64,000 bases of DNA from DASYXT01 sp035934555 (lineage in GTDB: Bacteria; Verrucomicrobiota; Verrucomicrobiia; Limisphaerales; UBA8199), in assembly GCA_035934555.1 (NCBI GenBank), contig DASYXT010000022.1:1-64000 (forward strand). Direction: 5' to 3'. The notes below the pieces were generated by a model that saw only the letters and a program-made list of their open reading frames with translations, did not search any database and was not told the DNA's origin. Both the position numbers and the translations under genes were made by a program. Below are positions 43,394-52,110 of the stretch, in pieces. How positions within the stretch are numbered: position 1 is the stretch's first letter; each line of letters opens with the position of its first letter.

Positions 43394-43420
43394 TTTAACC
43401 GTTTAAATCGCCCTTGACAA
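43394..43420 (-). promoter_or_regulatory. Promoter and LacI-type operator of the GH2 operon
   Basis: On the minus strand TTGTCA (43420-43415), 16 bp, TTAAAC (43398-43393). The palindrome TTTAACCGTTTAAA (43394-43407) overlaps the -10. The same palindrome is at 46434-46447 and a close variant at 47780-47793. Confidence 0.65.
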
Positions 43421-43517
43421 GTTCTCTTCAACCTGTGATCTTGAACAGGTATCTAGCCCGAAGAACCAAAAAATTGTCGAATTCGACGTTTCAATGAGAC
43501 CTTGCGAAGAAATCCAT

Positions 43518-44342
43518 ATGAGAACCCAGCGCAGCAGAGCGGAGCGGGACCGGGGATTTACACTGATTGAGTTGCTGGTGGTTATTGCGATCATCGCGAT
43601 TTTGGCGGCTATGCTGCTGCCCGTATTAGCTTCCGCTAAGGACAAAGGTGTGCGGACGGTCTGCCTTAATAACCAACACCAGATGTCTCTGGCGATGCAC
43701 ATGTATGGCAGCGACTTCAGCGATTGGATGGCGCCCCCTAATTGGGATGGGTTCGCGGCGGGCAATCCGCGTGGCTGGCTTTATGATCCTTCGATGGGAA
43801 CGCCGCCCGATCCGGGCCCCGGCGGCGCATTTCAGAACAACCAGATGACGGCCTACAAAGGCGGCCTTTGGTTCACTTACATGCCTAATCCCAAGGCCTA
43901 CCTTTGCCCCAAGGATATTCAAAGCAAAACGTACCTTAAGCCTTATTCTCAGGGTGGCCGTGCGAACCGGTATTCCAGCTACGTCATGAATGGCGCAGTG
44001 TGTGGTTATGGTTCGGCGCCTGCGCCCACCCATTCTACCAAGCTGACGGCTGCTTGGAGCACACTCTGCTGGGTGCAGTGGGAACCCGATGAGAATAACC
44101 TCGGGCCCGGGAATCCCGGCGCCTTCGACTTTAACGACGCCGCCAATTTTCCTAATGACTCCGAGGGCTTGGGGCGGTTGCACAGCAACAAGGGCGGCAT
44201 GATACTGGCGATTGCGGGGCATGTGACTTTCATCACCCGCGCCCAGTTCCGTCAGGACTGCGATTTGGCGCCGGGGGCGGGTCCTGGACCCGGAGGCAAG
44301 TCCTATTCGCACTGGAGCCCCTTTAGTAACAACGGCGAATAG
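43518..44342 (+). CDS. Prepilin-like H-X9-DG family protein, divergent from the GH2 gene
   Basis: From the ATG at 43518, 274 residues: leader MRTQRSRAERDRG, cleavage at G-FTLIELLVVIAIIAILAA with the conserved mature E5, then ASAKDKGVRTVCLNNQ. The C-terminal motif is degenerate: HSNKGGMILAIAGH has Ala in place of the Asp of H-X9-DG. Like the copy at 10045 it is probably a pseudopilin of a type II-like secretion or adhesion system. It is divergent from the GH2 operon with the LacI-type operator in between, so it may be co-regulated. An alternative start is 43494. Confidence 0.85.
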   Translation: MRTQRSRAERDRGFTLIELLVVIAIIAILAAMLLPVLASAKDKGVRTVCLNNQHQMSLAMHMYGSDFSDWMAPPNWDGFAAGNPRGWLYDPSMGTPPDPGPGGAFQNNQMTAYKGGLWFTYMPNPKAYLCPKDIQSKTYLKPYSQGGRANRYSSYVMNGAVCGYGSAPAPTHSTKLTAAWSTLCWVQWEPDENNLGPGNPGAFDFNDAANFPNDSEGLGRLHSNKGGMILAIAGHVTFITRAQFRQDCDLAPGAGPGPGGKSYSHWSPFSNNGE

Positions 44343-44364
44343 AGCGGATCCTGGCCTTTAACAC

Positions 44365-44745
44365 GTGATTCGTTCGTACAAACTACTGGTTTTTTTTTCT
44401 GCATTCCTTGGGCTCAGCGCGTTTTGGCTTACCGGTTGCGGCAAAAGGCCTGTGGCGGGGCTAAGCACTAGCGATCAAGCGGCGTTCAACCAGGCGCCGC
44501 CACAGGTCAAACAGATTTGGGACACGGCCGTAGCATCGGATCGAACCAACAATTATGCTGCAGCTCAGGAGCTGTACTACGCGCTCTTGCGGGAAAGCCT
44601 CGACCCCGCCGAACATGATGCAGTCGTCAAAGCTTCCACAGCCGTGAACGAGAGACTAATGGCCGGCGTGGAGAAGGGAGATCCCGCCGCGCTCGCTGCG
44701 TTGAAGGAACTGCGAGCGCATCCTCCCAACCGGCCCATGCGGTAA
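44365..44745 (+). CDS. Small lipoprotein with TPR-like helices
   Basis: A 126-residue product from a GTG at 44365: signal MIRSYKLLVFFSAFLGLSAF with lipobox L-T-G-C (C25), then a mainly helical region with pattern NNYAAAQELYYALLRESLDP suggestive of one TPR-like pair. It follows the pseudopilin by 22 nt on the same strand and is probably co-transcribed. I do not recognise a family. Confidence 0.6.
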   Translation: MIRSYKLLVFFSAFLGLSAFWLTGCGKRPVAGLSTSDQAAFNQAPPQVKQIWDTAVASDRTNNYAAAQELYYALLRESLDPAEHDAVVKASTAVNERLMAGVEKGDPAALAALKELRAHPPNRPMR

Positions 44746-44752
44746 GCAGGCG

Positions 44753-44777
44753 ATCAGAGGTCAGAGGTCAGAGGTCA
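44753..44777. repeat. Short tandem repeat TCAGAGG
   Basis: TCAGAGG repeats about three and a half times after the lipoprotein gene. A related run (CTGACCTCTGTCCTCTGTC, 1190-1208) is in the 23S-5S spacer in the opposite orientation. These look like dispersed low-complexity repeats. Confidence 0.6.
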
Positions 44778-44824
44778 GCAGACGGCTGGCGCTCTAATCT
44801 CTCTGATCTCTTCTTCACTCGCGC

Positions 44825-46309
44825 TCACCCCGCTCGGTCCATGGCCGCTACGGCAGCTAACGATTGGTTCACGTCCAGTCCTTTGCGGGCCTCCATAGCC
44901 CAGGTGCGGCAGCGCGTTTGCCACACCTCCAACTCGTGGGCGGTAGGCCGGTAGGGCGAGGCATGCGGCACGCCTTGGCCCACTAACAGCGACAGATACC
45001 CATGTGCGGCAAACGAATTGGATGGGTGGAGCAATTGGCCTAGCAATGGCGAGGGCCCGTTTTCCCGATAAAACGCCACGATCGCCTCGGCCCCGTGAAG
45101 CTGCGTGTCAGCCCGGCACGCCCGCCAAAACGGCGTATCCAACCGGGTGTTGAACCGATAATGAACAGCCAGGAAATCGCGAATATCGTCCCAGACCCGT
45201 CCATGAAAAGAGTTGTACAGCCCGCACAGGGTCGGAGTCGGAGCGCCGGCGCTTTCGCTTAAGGCGTCGGCCAGGGTGATGCTCTCGACGCAAATGACCT
45301 GCAAAGACGTTGCTTCCAGCGGCTCGACAAATCCCGCCGCGTTGCCCACGGCCACAACATTACCGACCCAATTGCGCGCGAACCGGCCGGAGCGGAACTT
45401 GACCACACGCGGTTCGTTCGTCACCTGCGGGTTCTTTTTTAAAAACTCGCTCAGGGCCGCTTCATCGGAAAGAAAGGCCGAGGCATACACATAGCCGCGG
45501 TTGAGCCACTGTTCGTGCTCGATTTGCCAGCACCAGCCGGCGTCCATTGTCTCCGCGAGGGTGTAGGGTCGGACCGGCTCAGTCGTGCGCGCCCAGCCGC
45601 CAATCACCGCGCGATCACAAAACAGCGCATCCGTGTACGAAATAAACGGCTCCCCTAAAGCGCGTCCGAGCAGTTCCGACCGGAACCCCGAGGCGTCCAC
45701 ATATAAATCGGCGGTGATGCGCTCGCCGGCTTCCGTGGCGAGCGCGCTGATGCCGTGGGCGTCGCCTTCGGGGTGCACGGTGGCATCGCGGATACTCACC
45801 CCCAGAGCGGCGCTCACGGCCTCGAGCCACCGTACCAGTTTTTTATTTTCAATATGATAAGCGAAGAACTTATGAAGCTGCGGCTGGCCATCCGGACGCC
45901 GCAGGAACGCCTTATCATTCGCCATCAAGGCTGATACCGACCCGGGGCAGGACCCATCTTGATGCGCATAGAAACCAGTTGGGCGCGGCAGTTCCGGCAG
46001 CCGCTGCTCGTAGTCCGTAGCGAAAGTGTAGTAAAACTCCGATCGGGCCCCCCAGAGGAACTTCAGGCCCAACTTCCACGTGGGCTGCGCCTCGAGATAA
46101 AACTGGCGGGGCTTCAGCTTGAGGGTTTCGAAGAAATGCCGTGGGAAGGCAGCGGTGGTGCCTTCCCCGACGCCGATGACGCCGATATCCGGGCTTCGCA
46201 CGACCGTGACCTCGAGGTGCGGGAGGCGGCGTTTGAGGGTGAGCGCGACGATGAATCCGGCGCTACCCCCGCCGAGCACAACGATGCGTTGAACAGGGAC
46301 GGCGGGCAT
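44825..46309 (-). CDS. Flavin-dependent tryptophan halogenase-like protein
   Basis: From the ATG at 46309, 494 residues: N-terminal GGGSAGFIVALTL (12-24) FAD site, catalytic-type K79 in AQPTWKLGLKFLW (the same number as in PrnA), glutamate in GFVEPLEATSLQ and a variant of the W-x-W-x-I signature (GWCWQIEHEQW). It belongs to the PrnA family, which chlorinates tryptophan using reduced FAD, halide and oxygen. Family members next to sugar-utilisation genes, as in Caulobacter and Xanthomonas, often have unknown roles. No flavin reductase is near. It lies between the glycan genes and the LacI regulator. Confidence 0.8.
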   Translation of the reverse strand: MPAVPVQRIVVLGGGSAGFIVALTLKRRLPHLEVTVVRSPDIGVIGVGEGTTAAFPRHFFETLKLKPRQFYLEAQPTWKLGLKFLWGARSEFYYTFATDYEQRLPELPRPTGFYAHQDGSCPGSVSALMANDKAFLRRPDGQPQLHKFFAYHIENKKLVRWLEAVSAALGVSIRDATVHPEGDAHGISALATEAGERITADLYVDASGFRSELLGRALGEPFISYTDALFCDRAVIGGWARTTEPVRPYTLAETMDAGWCWQIEHEQWLNRGYVYASAFLSDEAALSEFLKKNPQVTNEPRVVKFRSGRFARNWVGNVVAVGNAAGFVEPLEATSLQVICVESITLADALSESAGAPTPTLCGLYNSFHGRVWDDIRDFLAVHYRFNTRLDTPFWRACRADTQLHGAEAIVAFYRENGPSPLLGQLLHPSNSFAAHGYLSLLVGQGVPHASPYRPTAHELEVWQTRCRTWAMEARKGLDVNQSLAAVAAMDRAG

Positions 46310-46393
46310 GGGCCGATTGTACCGGGCGCGCTGGTGGGAAAGCAAAAAATAAATTTCCCCTTTCCTGCTCTCGATTTCTGAGGGCTCTTTTTT

Positions 46394-46447
46394 TTGAGAT
46401 CTTTGAGATCTATGTGGTTAAATTTTTTGTCAGTTTAACCGTTTAAA
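46394..46447 (+). promoter_or_regulatory. Promoter and palindromic operator of the LacI gene
   Basis: TTGAGA (46394-46399), 18 bp, TTAAAT (46418-46423). The palindrome TTTAACCGTTTAAA (46434-46447) lies just downstream of the predicted start of transcription, as for an autorepressing road-block operator. A half-site GGTTAAAT at 46416-46423 overlaps the -10. It matches the GH2 promoter palindrome. Confidence 0.6.
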
Positions 46448-46498
46448 TTATTGGAAAAGATTGACTTCCGGCGTGGTGGGTCGAATGCTAGCCGCATC

Positions 46499-47587
46499 GT
46501 GATCACCAAGAAGCGAGCTGCTGCTGCTGGCCGCAAACCGGGTCCGGGGCACTCGGCGTCGGCTCGTAACGGTGGCAACGGCGCTCCCAATATTCGGGAT
46601 GTGGCGCGCCAGGCGCGGGTGTCGGTCGCGACTGTCTCGTTCGTGTTGAATGCGGCGCAACGCCACCGCATCCGGGCCAAAACCCAGGAGCGTGTCCTGG
46701 CAGCGGTGAAACAGTTGGGCTACTCGCCCAACGCCGCGGCTCGGAATCTGGCGATGGGGCACAGTCACATCCTCGGCGTCATTGTTTCGGACATCCGCAA
46801 TCCGTTTTTTCCCGAGATCACCGCTGTCTTCCAGGAAACCGCCAATTTGAACGACATGGAGGCCATCGTGATGAACAGCAATTACGATGCGCAACGGATG
46901 AAGCAAAGCGTCAACCGGTTGCTGGCGCTGCAAGTGCCCGGCGTCGCGATTCTCACCTCGCAGATTGAGTCCTCAGTGATGGATAACCTGGCCGAGCGGG
47001 GGATTTGCGCGGTGTACCTGGATTTGGGCCGAGTGGACGCTTGTATCAGCAATATCGCGGTTGATTACGAATCGGGGATTATCGCCGCGCTGGAACATGT
47101 GCGCGCGCTGGGGCACGAGCGCATCGGCTTCATTGGCGGTGCGCCCCATCTGCGCTCGGCGCAACGCCGCAAGCGCGCTTTCCTGGCCGGCGCCGAGAAG
47201 TTCAAGAGCCTGCAAACGCAGGCGGTGGACTCCAATTTTTCCGTGCAGGGCGGATATGTGGCCTGCTCCAAACTTTTGAGCGGGCTGCGACCGAGCGCGA
47301 TTATCGCCGCCAACGACCTGATGGCTATTGGCGCGATGCACGCCGCTTACGACCGCAAGGTGCGCATCCCGGGCGAACTATCGATAGTGGGATTTGACGA
47401 TATCCGCTTTGCCGAGCACATGCTGCCGCCGCTGACGACAGTTGCGGTGCCGCGCAGCGACATTGGGCGCATTGCCTTCGAGACACTCCGCACGATGATT
47501 TCCGACCCGGCCAAGGCCGGCGCTGAGCACCACGTGCACACGCATTTGGTGGTGAGGGACTCGACCGCAGCGATGGGGGGCGAGTGA
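46499..47587 (+). CDS. LacI-family transcriptional regulator
   Basis: From a GTG at 46499, 362 residues: a basic Gly/Ala/Lys-rich extension (about 30 residues), the LacI helix-turn-helix NIRDVARQARVSVATVSFVL (31-50), a hinge helix YSPNAAARNLAMG, then a periplasmic-binding-like sensor: ILGVIVSDIRNPFFPEITAV, GHERIGFIGGAPHLRSAQRR, IIAANDLMAIGAMHAAYD and LSIVGFDDIRFAEHMLPPLT. It probably binds a sugar inducer and the palindromes at 43394, 46434 and 47780, so the local glycan genes and itself would form one regulon. A TTG at 46451 is another possible start, giving 16 further residues, but it has no ribosome site. Confidence 0.88.
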   Translation: MITKKRAAAAGRKPGPGHSASARNGGNGAPNIRDVARQARVSVATVSFVLNAAQRHRIRAKTQERVLAAVKQLGYSPNAAARNLAMGHSHILGVIVSDIRNPFFPEITAVFQETANLNDMEAIVMNSNYDAQRMKQSVNRLLALQVPGVAILTSQIESSVMDNLAERGICAVYLDLGRVDACISNIAVDYESGIIAALEHVRALGHERIGFIGGAPHLRSAQRRKRAFLAGAEKFKSLQTQAVDSNFSVQGGYVACSKLLSGLRPSAIIAANDLMAIGAMHAAYDRKVRIPGELSIVGFDDIRFAEHMLPPLTTVAVPRSDIGRIAFETLRTMISDPAKAGAEHHVHTHLVVRDSTAAMGGE

Positions 47588-47760
47588 GGGGCTTTTAGAT
47601 TAGGGCAGGCATTAACCGCGAAGAACACAGCGAGCCCGGCGGGGCAAGGACGCCAATGAAAAATAACCGCCGCGGCGCCGCGGACGCAAAGGTTTCTCCT
47701 TAAGCTTGGATCGTTTTGATGGTTTTTGATTAAGTTTTTCTGGTTTTTGGTATTCGATTT
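47588..47760. other. Spacer with dispersed repeat and short perfect palindrome
   Basis: AACCGCGAAGAACACAGCGAG (split across repeats) is a common dispersed type, and CCGCGGCGCCGCGG (47670-47683) is a 14-bp perfect palindrome. No gene. It separates lacI from the LamG/Ig gene promoter. Confidence 0.5.
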
Positions 47761-47765
47761 TGTTG

Positions 47766-47794
47766 TTGACAGGCGACAATTAAACCGGTTAAAT
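47766..47794 (+). promoter_or_regulatory. Promoter and operator of the LamG/Ig gene
   Basis: TTGACA (47766-47771), 17 bp, TTAAAT (47789-47794), a near-consensus promoter. The palindrome TTAAACCGGTTAAA (47780-47793) overlaps the -10; it is the third copy of the LacI-type operator, with CCGG in place of CCG at the centre. It would put the LamG/Ig gene, and possibly the propeller gene that follows, under LacI control. Confidence 0.7.
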
Positions 47795-47905
47795 CGCGCT
47801 CATGAACCCACCCGCCATTGGGCTGCGCAGTCGTGCGCATCACCTTTTTTCGGGTCATTTCTCATCCTCGAAGACAAGTTCCCAAATAAATACTCCCTCA
47901 CAAGT

Positions 47906-50900
47906 ATGAAATTCCAACGCACACTTGACGAGTTGTTCGCCGGGCTGCGCTATGCGCGGCGCTCCTCGTTTTTATCCGCGGCGGCTGCTTTAGCCATGAC
48001 CGGCGGGGCCACCGCCCAGACGGTCCCACAAATCGGCATGAAACTTGGTCTTAATGGGAATGGCGGCTATCAAAGCATTACCAATGCCGGTGCTTTGCAG
48101 CCGACGGATCTGGCCGGTGCCCCGGGGTATGCCCAAACAAACTGGAACAACGGCGGGTCTTATGGCGCTGGAGCCAGCGTCATTGATAGCAGCGGAGCCG
48201 CCACGAGCGTCACGTTTAGTTGGGATTCCGCTGGTTTGTGGAGCGAGCAAGGCGGCGGCACGCCGACGGCCGAAGCCGCGCCGGATGATAAGCTGATGAA
48301 CGGCTACTGCGATTCCAACGCCAGCGCCACCAATTTCCTCGATTATACCCAACCGGTGGATGGATATGCCGGGACGAACGTCAACTGCAAGCCCTGGGTC
48401 TATATCCAGGGACTGAACGCCTGGATGACCGCCAACCATGTTAACCAGTACGATGTGGTGATTTATACGGACGGCGACAATAACGGCGGGCGTGGCGGCG
48501 AGTATTGGGTTCAGAGCGCGACCGGCCCTTGGACGGCACCAGGTATGACGCTTGGCGCCGATATTACCACGCACAGCTTCCTTTGTGTGGATTCAACTTT
48601 TGTCGGCGGGGACGAAACCTACCACATTGTGCCAGCCACCGTTCTTACAGGACGAGACTCGCAGGCCGGCAACTGGCAGGGAAACGTTCTGGCGTTCACC
48701 AGTCTTACCAACGACTCTATCCTGATCCGCAAGAACGTCTATAATTTCCGTGCTCCGATTAACGCGGTGCAAATCGTCCCGCGCGCCACCCCATTGCCGG
48801 CAACCATCGATCCGTTGCTTGCGGCAACCGTATATTCGGGCGCGACGGCCGCGTTCCACGCCAAAGTGGCCGGAATTGTGCCGATGTCTTTCCAGTGGCT
48901 GAAAAACGGCGCCCCGATAACTGACGGTGCGAATATTTCCGGCTCAGCCACGGCCACACTGAAGGTATCTCCGGCAACTGTGGCCGATCAGGCGAGCTAC
49001 TCGCTGGTGGTTTCAAACGTGATGGGTGCTATCACTAGTTCCGTGGCGCCGCTCGCGGTCTCCTCTCCGACGCCGGGCAGTTACGCTGAGAAGATCTTCA
49101 CCAACAATGCTATCGCCTATTGGAAACTCGCCGACCTCGGCGATCCCTCGACCAACTACACCGTAGCAACCGACCTGGTTGGCGGGTTCAATGGCACCTA
49201 TCTATCGGCGGCGCTGAACGGCTATGATGGAGTCGTCGGACCGCAACCGCCGGCGTTCCCCGGGTTCCAGAGCGGCAACGGCGCGCTGCAGACCTCGAGC
49301 ACCATACCTCATTCCTGGGTGATCGCACCGCCGCTCAACCTGAGCAACAATACCGTGACGTTCACCGCCTGGATTTATCCCACTGCATATAATGAGCCGG
49401 GGTCGGCCGGCATTATATGGTCCCGCAATGGCGGTGATGTGAATGGGTTGGATTATCAAAACAACAACAACCTGGGCTATACCTGGAACAATCAAGCCGC
49501 CACCTATAACTTTGCTTCTGGCCTGATTATTCCCTCGAACATGTGGTCATTTGTTGCCGCAACCATCACGCCCAGCAACGCCACGTTGTACTTGTTCAAC
49601 GCCAACGGGATTGCCACAGCCGTGAATAATGTGACCAACGGGATCGCCGCGTTCTCCGGGCCGACGACGATTGGCGACGACCCCGCCTCCGCGGGCGCAC
49701 CCGATGGGCGCGCATTCAACGGCAGCATCGCCCAGGCCGCGGTGTTCAATTACGACGTTCCGGCGCTTGAGATCTATAATATGTATAAGAAAGCGCTGGG
49801 GCTGAATGTCATTCCGGTTACCATCACCGAGCAACCGCTTTCGCTCGAGCTATACGCCGGCCGAACGGCGGTCTTTAACGTCGCCGCGTCGGGCGACACC
49901 CCGATTACCTATCAATGGCAAACCAACGGAGTTAACCTGGTCAACGGTGGCAGAATTTCGGGCGCCACCAGCCACACACTGACCATTGCGAATGTTGGAC
50001 CAGCCGACGCCACTACCTACGAGGTGATCGTGAATAACGTTGCCGCCCAACCCATTACCAGCGTGCCTGTGACGCTGACAGTGGTCGCGTCCAACGCCGC
50101 CCCGGTGGCGTATGAAGCCTCCGTCGAAGCCCCCAACCCGATCGGCTATTGGCGCTTTAACGAGGCTCCGGGCAGCCTTTATGCCTATGATTATTGGGGC
50201 GGGGACATTGCCACCAACGCGAATGTCACCACTGGGATCGCCGGCCCGCAACCTCCCGATTTCCCGGGGTTTGACACCACCAATTCGGCCTACGCTTACG
50301 ACGGCCTCAGCGCGTACACCGACACTCAGGAAGGAATTCTCAATAACCTGCGCCAGTTCACGATTGTTGGCTGGTTCAATGCTCCGGGAGCTGAGCCCGC
50401 AAACTCCGGTCTGTTTGGGCAGCCGGGCAGCATCAGCGTAGGCTTTCTGCCGAACCTGACTGTTACCACTGCCAGCGGCGGGAGCGTCGCTATTCCCCAA
50501 AGTGCGATTACCCCGGGACAGTGGTACATGGTCGCGGCAGTCGGCGACGGTCAGACTCTGAGTCTATACCTGGCGACCACCGGCGCCGTTTTGGAAGCCT
50601 CGACGACATTCGCCACCACCAATTATGGCAGTTCGCCCTATTCCTTGCGCATTGGTGGCGGCGGCGTGTTCAATCCCAGCGGGGACTACTTTGCGGGCCA
50701 GATCGATGAAGTGGCGGTGTACAACCAAGCCTTAACGACTGCGCAAGTATCGAGTCTCATTGGCGCGGCGACTACCGGCGGTTCGTTGGCCCCGGTGTTT
50801 GCCTCCCAACCGCAATCCTTGAACCTTTTTGCCGGTCGGACCGCTCGCTTCACCGCCAATGCTCTGGCCACCCCTCCGGTCACCTATCAGTGGCAATTTA

Positions 50901-51988
50901 ACGGCGCCAATCTGAGTGACGGCGGCAACATCGCCGGCTCCTCGACCGAGAATCTGGTTATCACCAGTATCACCCCGGCTGATGTAGGCGGCTATAGCCT
51001 GGTGGTAGCCAACCCGAGCGGCATGATTACCAGCATTGTCGCCACGCTCAACGTGGTCATACCTACGCCGGGATCTTATGCCACCGCGGTTATCCCGCTG
51101 AACCCCGTGGCTTATTACGAACTGGATGAAACCAACGACCCCTCCACCGGCACGGCTGTCGCGAATGATTATTGGGGCGGCAACCAAGGTACCTACGGCA
51201 TCGCTTCCCATAACGGGTTCACTGGCGTTGTGGGGCCTCGGCCGCCGGCCTTTGCCGGCTTTGATCCCAACAATTACGCCGTAAGCATGGCGAGCGGCAC
51301 GCCCACTTCCTGCGTGACGAATAATTTCGGTCTGCTTGACACCAATACCGCCACATTCACTATGTGGATTTATCCAACGGTAGCCCAGGTGGACGCCTAT
51401 ACTGGACTGGAAATGAATCGGGGCGGCAGCAATCCCGCCGGGTTTGGCTACACCGGTGGACACTTGGGTTATACTTGGAACAACAACGCTGGGACTACCT
51501 GGGGCGCAACTTGGAGCGCCAACCTGGTGCCTCCATCTAATCAGTGGTCATTTGTGGCGCTCGTCGTCACTCCTACCAATGCCAACGTCTATATGACCGA
51601 CCCGGCCAACCCCGCCAATCTCCTCTCAGCGACGACTGCGGTGCCAAACGTGGTCGAAGCACACGGCGGCACCTGGTTCACTGGTCACGATACGGATGGG
51701 GATACCACCCGAACCTTCACTGGCAGCATCGATGACGTGGCGGTGTTCAGCTACTGCCTTACCCCGGCTCAGCTCCAGCAGCTCCTTCGCCAGGGCTACG
51801 CTGGCGCGCCGGTGACCCTCACCGTCCAGCACTCCGGCGCCAATGTGATCCTGGGCTGGTCGCATGGCACGCTGGAATCCGCCAGCCAGGTCACCGGACC
51901 CTATGCACCCGTTGTTGGCGCTAACGCGCCCTCCTATACGGCCCCCGCTGGTCCGGGCAACCAATTCTTCCGCGTCCAGACTCACTGA
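47906..51988 (+). CDS. Giant secreted LamG/Ig-like repeat protein
   Basis: From the ATG at 47906, 1360 residues: signal (LRYARRSSFLSAAAALAMTG with AQTVPQ after), a unique N-terminal domain (to about 310), then repeats of Ig-like (QPLSLELYAGRTAVFNVAAS, QPQSLNLFAGRTARFTANAL) and LamG/concanavalin-like domains (IAYWKLADLGDPS, PIGYWRFNEAPG, PVAYYELDETNDPS), three of each. LamG modules often bind sugars. The tail ends FFRVQTH. No enzyme motif, so it is likely a glycan-binding or surface protein. The long 5' frame to 47726 crosses the promoter and is not used. Confidence 0.82.
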   Translation: MKFQRTLDELFAGLRYARRSSFLSAAAALAMTGGATAQTVPQIGMKLGLNGNGGYQSITNAGALQPTDLAGAPGYAQTNWNNGGSYGAGASVIDSSGAATSVTFSWDSAGLWSEQGGGTPTAEAAPDDKLMNGYCDSNASATNFLDYTQPVDGYAGTNVNCKPWVYIQGLNAWMTANHVNQYDVVIYTDGDNNGGRGGEYWVQSATGPWTAPGMTLGADITTHSFLCVDSTFVGGDETYHIVPATVLTGRDSQAGNWQGNVLAFTSLTNDSILIRKNVYNFRAPINAVQIVPRATPLPATIDPLLAATVYSGATAAFHAKVAGIVPMSFQWLKNGAPITDGANISGSATATLKVSPATVADQASYSLVVSNVMGAITSSVAPLAVSSPTPGSYAEKIFTNNAIAYWKLADLGDPSTNYTVATDLVGGFNGTYLSAALNGYDGVVGPQPPAFPGFQSGNGALQTSSTIPHSWVIAPPLNLSNNTVTFTAWIYPTAYNEPGSAGIIWSRNGGDVNGLDYQNNNNLGYTWNNQAATYNFASGLIIPSNMWSFVAATITPSNATLYLFNANGIATAVNNVTNGIAAFSGPTTIGDDPASAGAPDGRAFNGSIAQAAVFNYDVPALEIYNMYKKALGLNVIPVTITEQPLSLELYAGRTAVFNVAASGDTPITYQWQTNGVNLVNGGRISGATSHTLTIANVGPADATTYEVIVNNVAAQPITSVPVTLTVVASNAAPVAYEASVEAPNPIGYWRFNEAPGSLYAYDYWGGDIATNANVTTGIAGPQPPDFPGFDTTNSAYAYDGLSAYTDTQEGILNNLRQFTIVGWFNAPGAEPANSGLFGQPGSISVGFLPNLTVTTASGGSVAIPQSAITPGQWYMVAAVGDGQTLSLYLATTGAVLEASTTFATTNYGSSPYSLRIGGGGVFNPSGDYFAGQIDEVAVYNQALTTAQVSSLIGAATTGGSLAPVFASQPQSLNLFAGRTARFTANALATPPVTYQWQFNGANLSDGGNIAGSSTENLVITSITPADVGGYSLVVANPSGMITSIVATLNVVIPTPGSYATAVIPLNPVAYYELDETNDPSTGTAVANDYWGGNQGTYGIASHNGFTGVVGPRPPAFAGFDPNNYAVSMASGTPTSCVTNNFGLLDTNTATFTMWIYPTVAQVDAYTGLEMNRGGSNPAGFGYTGGHLGYTWNNNAGTTWGATWSANLVPPSNQWSFVALVVTPTNANVYMTDPANPANLLSATTAVPNVVEAHGGTWFTGHDTDGDTTRTFTGSIDDVAVFSYCLTPAQLQQLLRQGYAGAPVTLTVQHSGANVILGWSHGTLESASQVTGPYAPVVGANAPSYTAPAGPGNQFFRVQTH

Positions 51989-52029
51989 GCACCAGACGCA
52001 GAAAGATACCGCTGTTTGCGCGGTTCAGC

Positions 52030-52059
52030 CGCCGGCCGGGGCCTCGGTCCCGGCCGGCG
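52030..52059 (+). other. Strong 11-bp hairpin after the LamG/Ig gene
   Basis: CGCCGGCCGGG (52030-52040) pairs perfectly with CCCGGCCGGCG (52049-52059) over an 8-nt loop. No T run follows on the plus strand, so it is not a standard terminator; it may attenuate or stabilise transcripts between the two giant genes. Confidence 0.5.
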
Positions 52060-52110
52060 ATTTAGTTCCTGCTATTGCCAAAACTTACTTCTTAATGAAT
52101 ATTGACTAAT

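Noticed and set aside
47726..47905. Upstream extension of the LamG/Ig gene by 60 codons
   Set aside because: It would cross the promoter and operator at 47766-47794; the ATG at 47906 gives a proper signal peptide.
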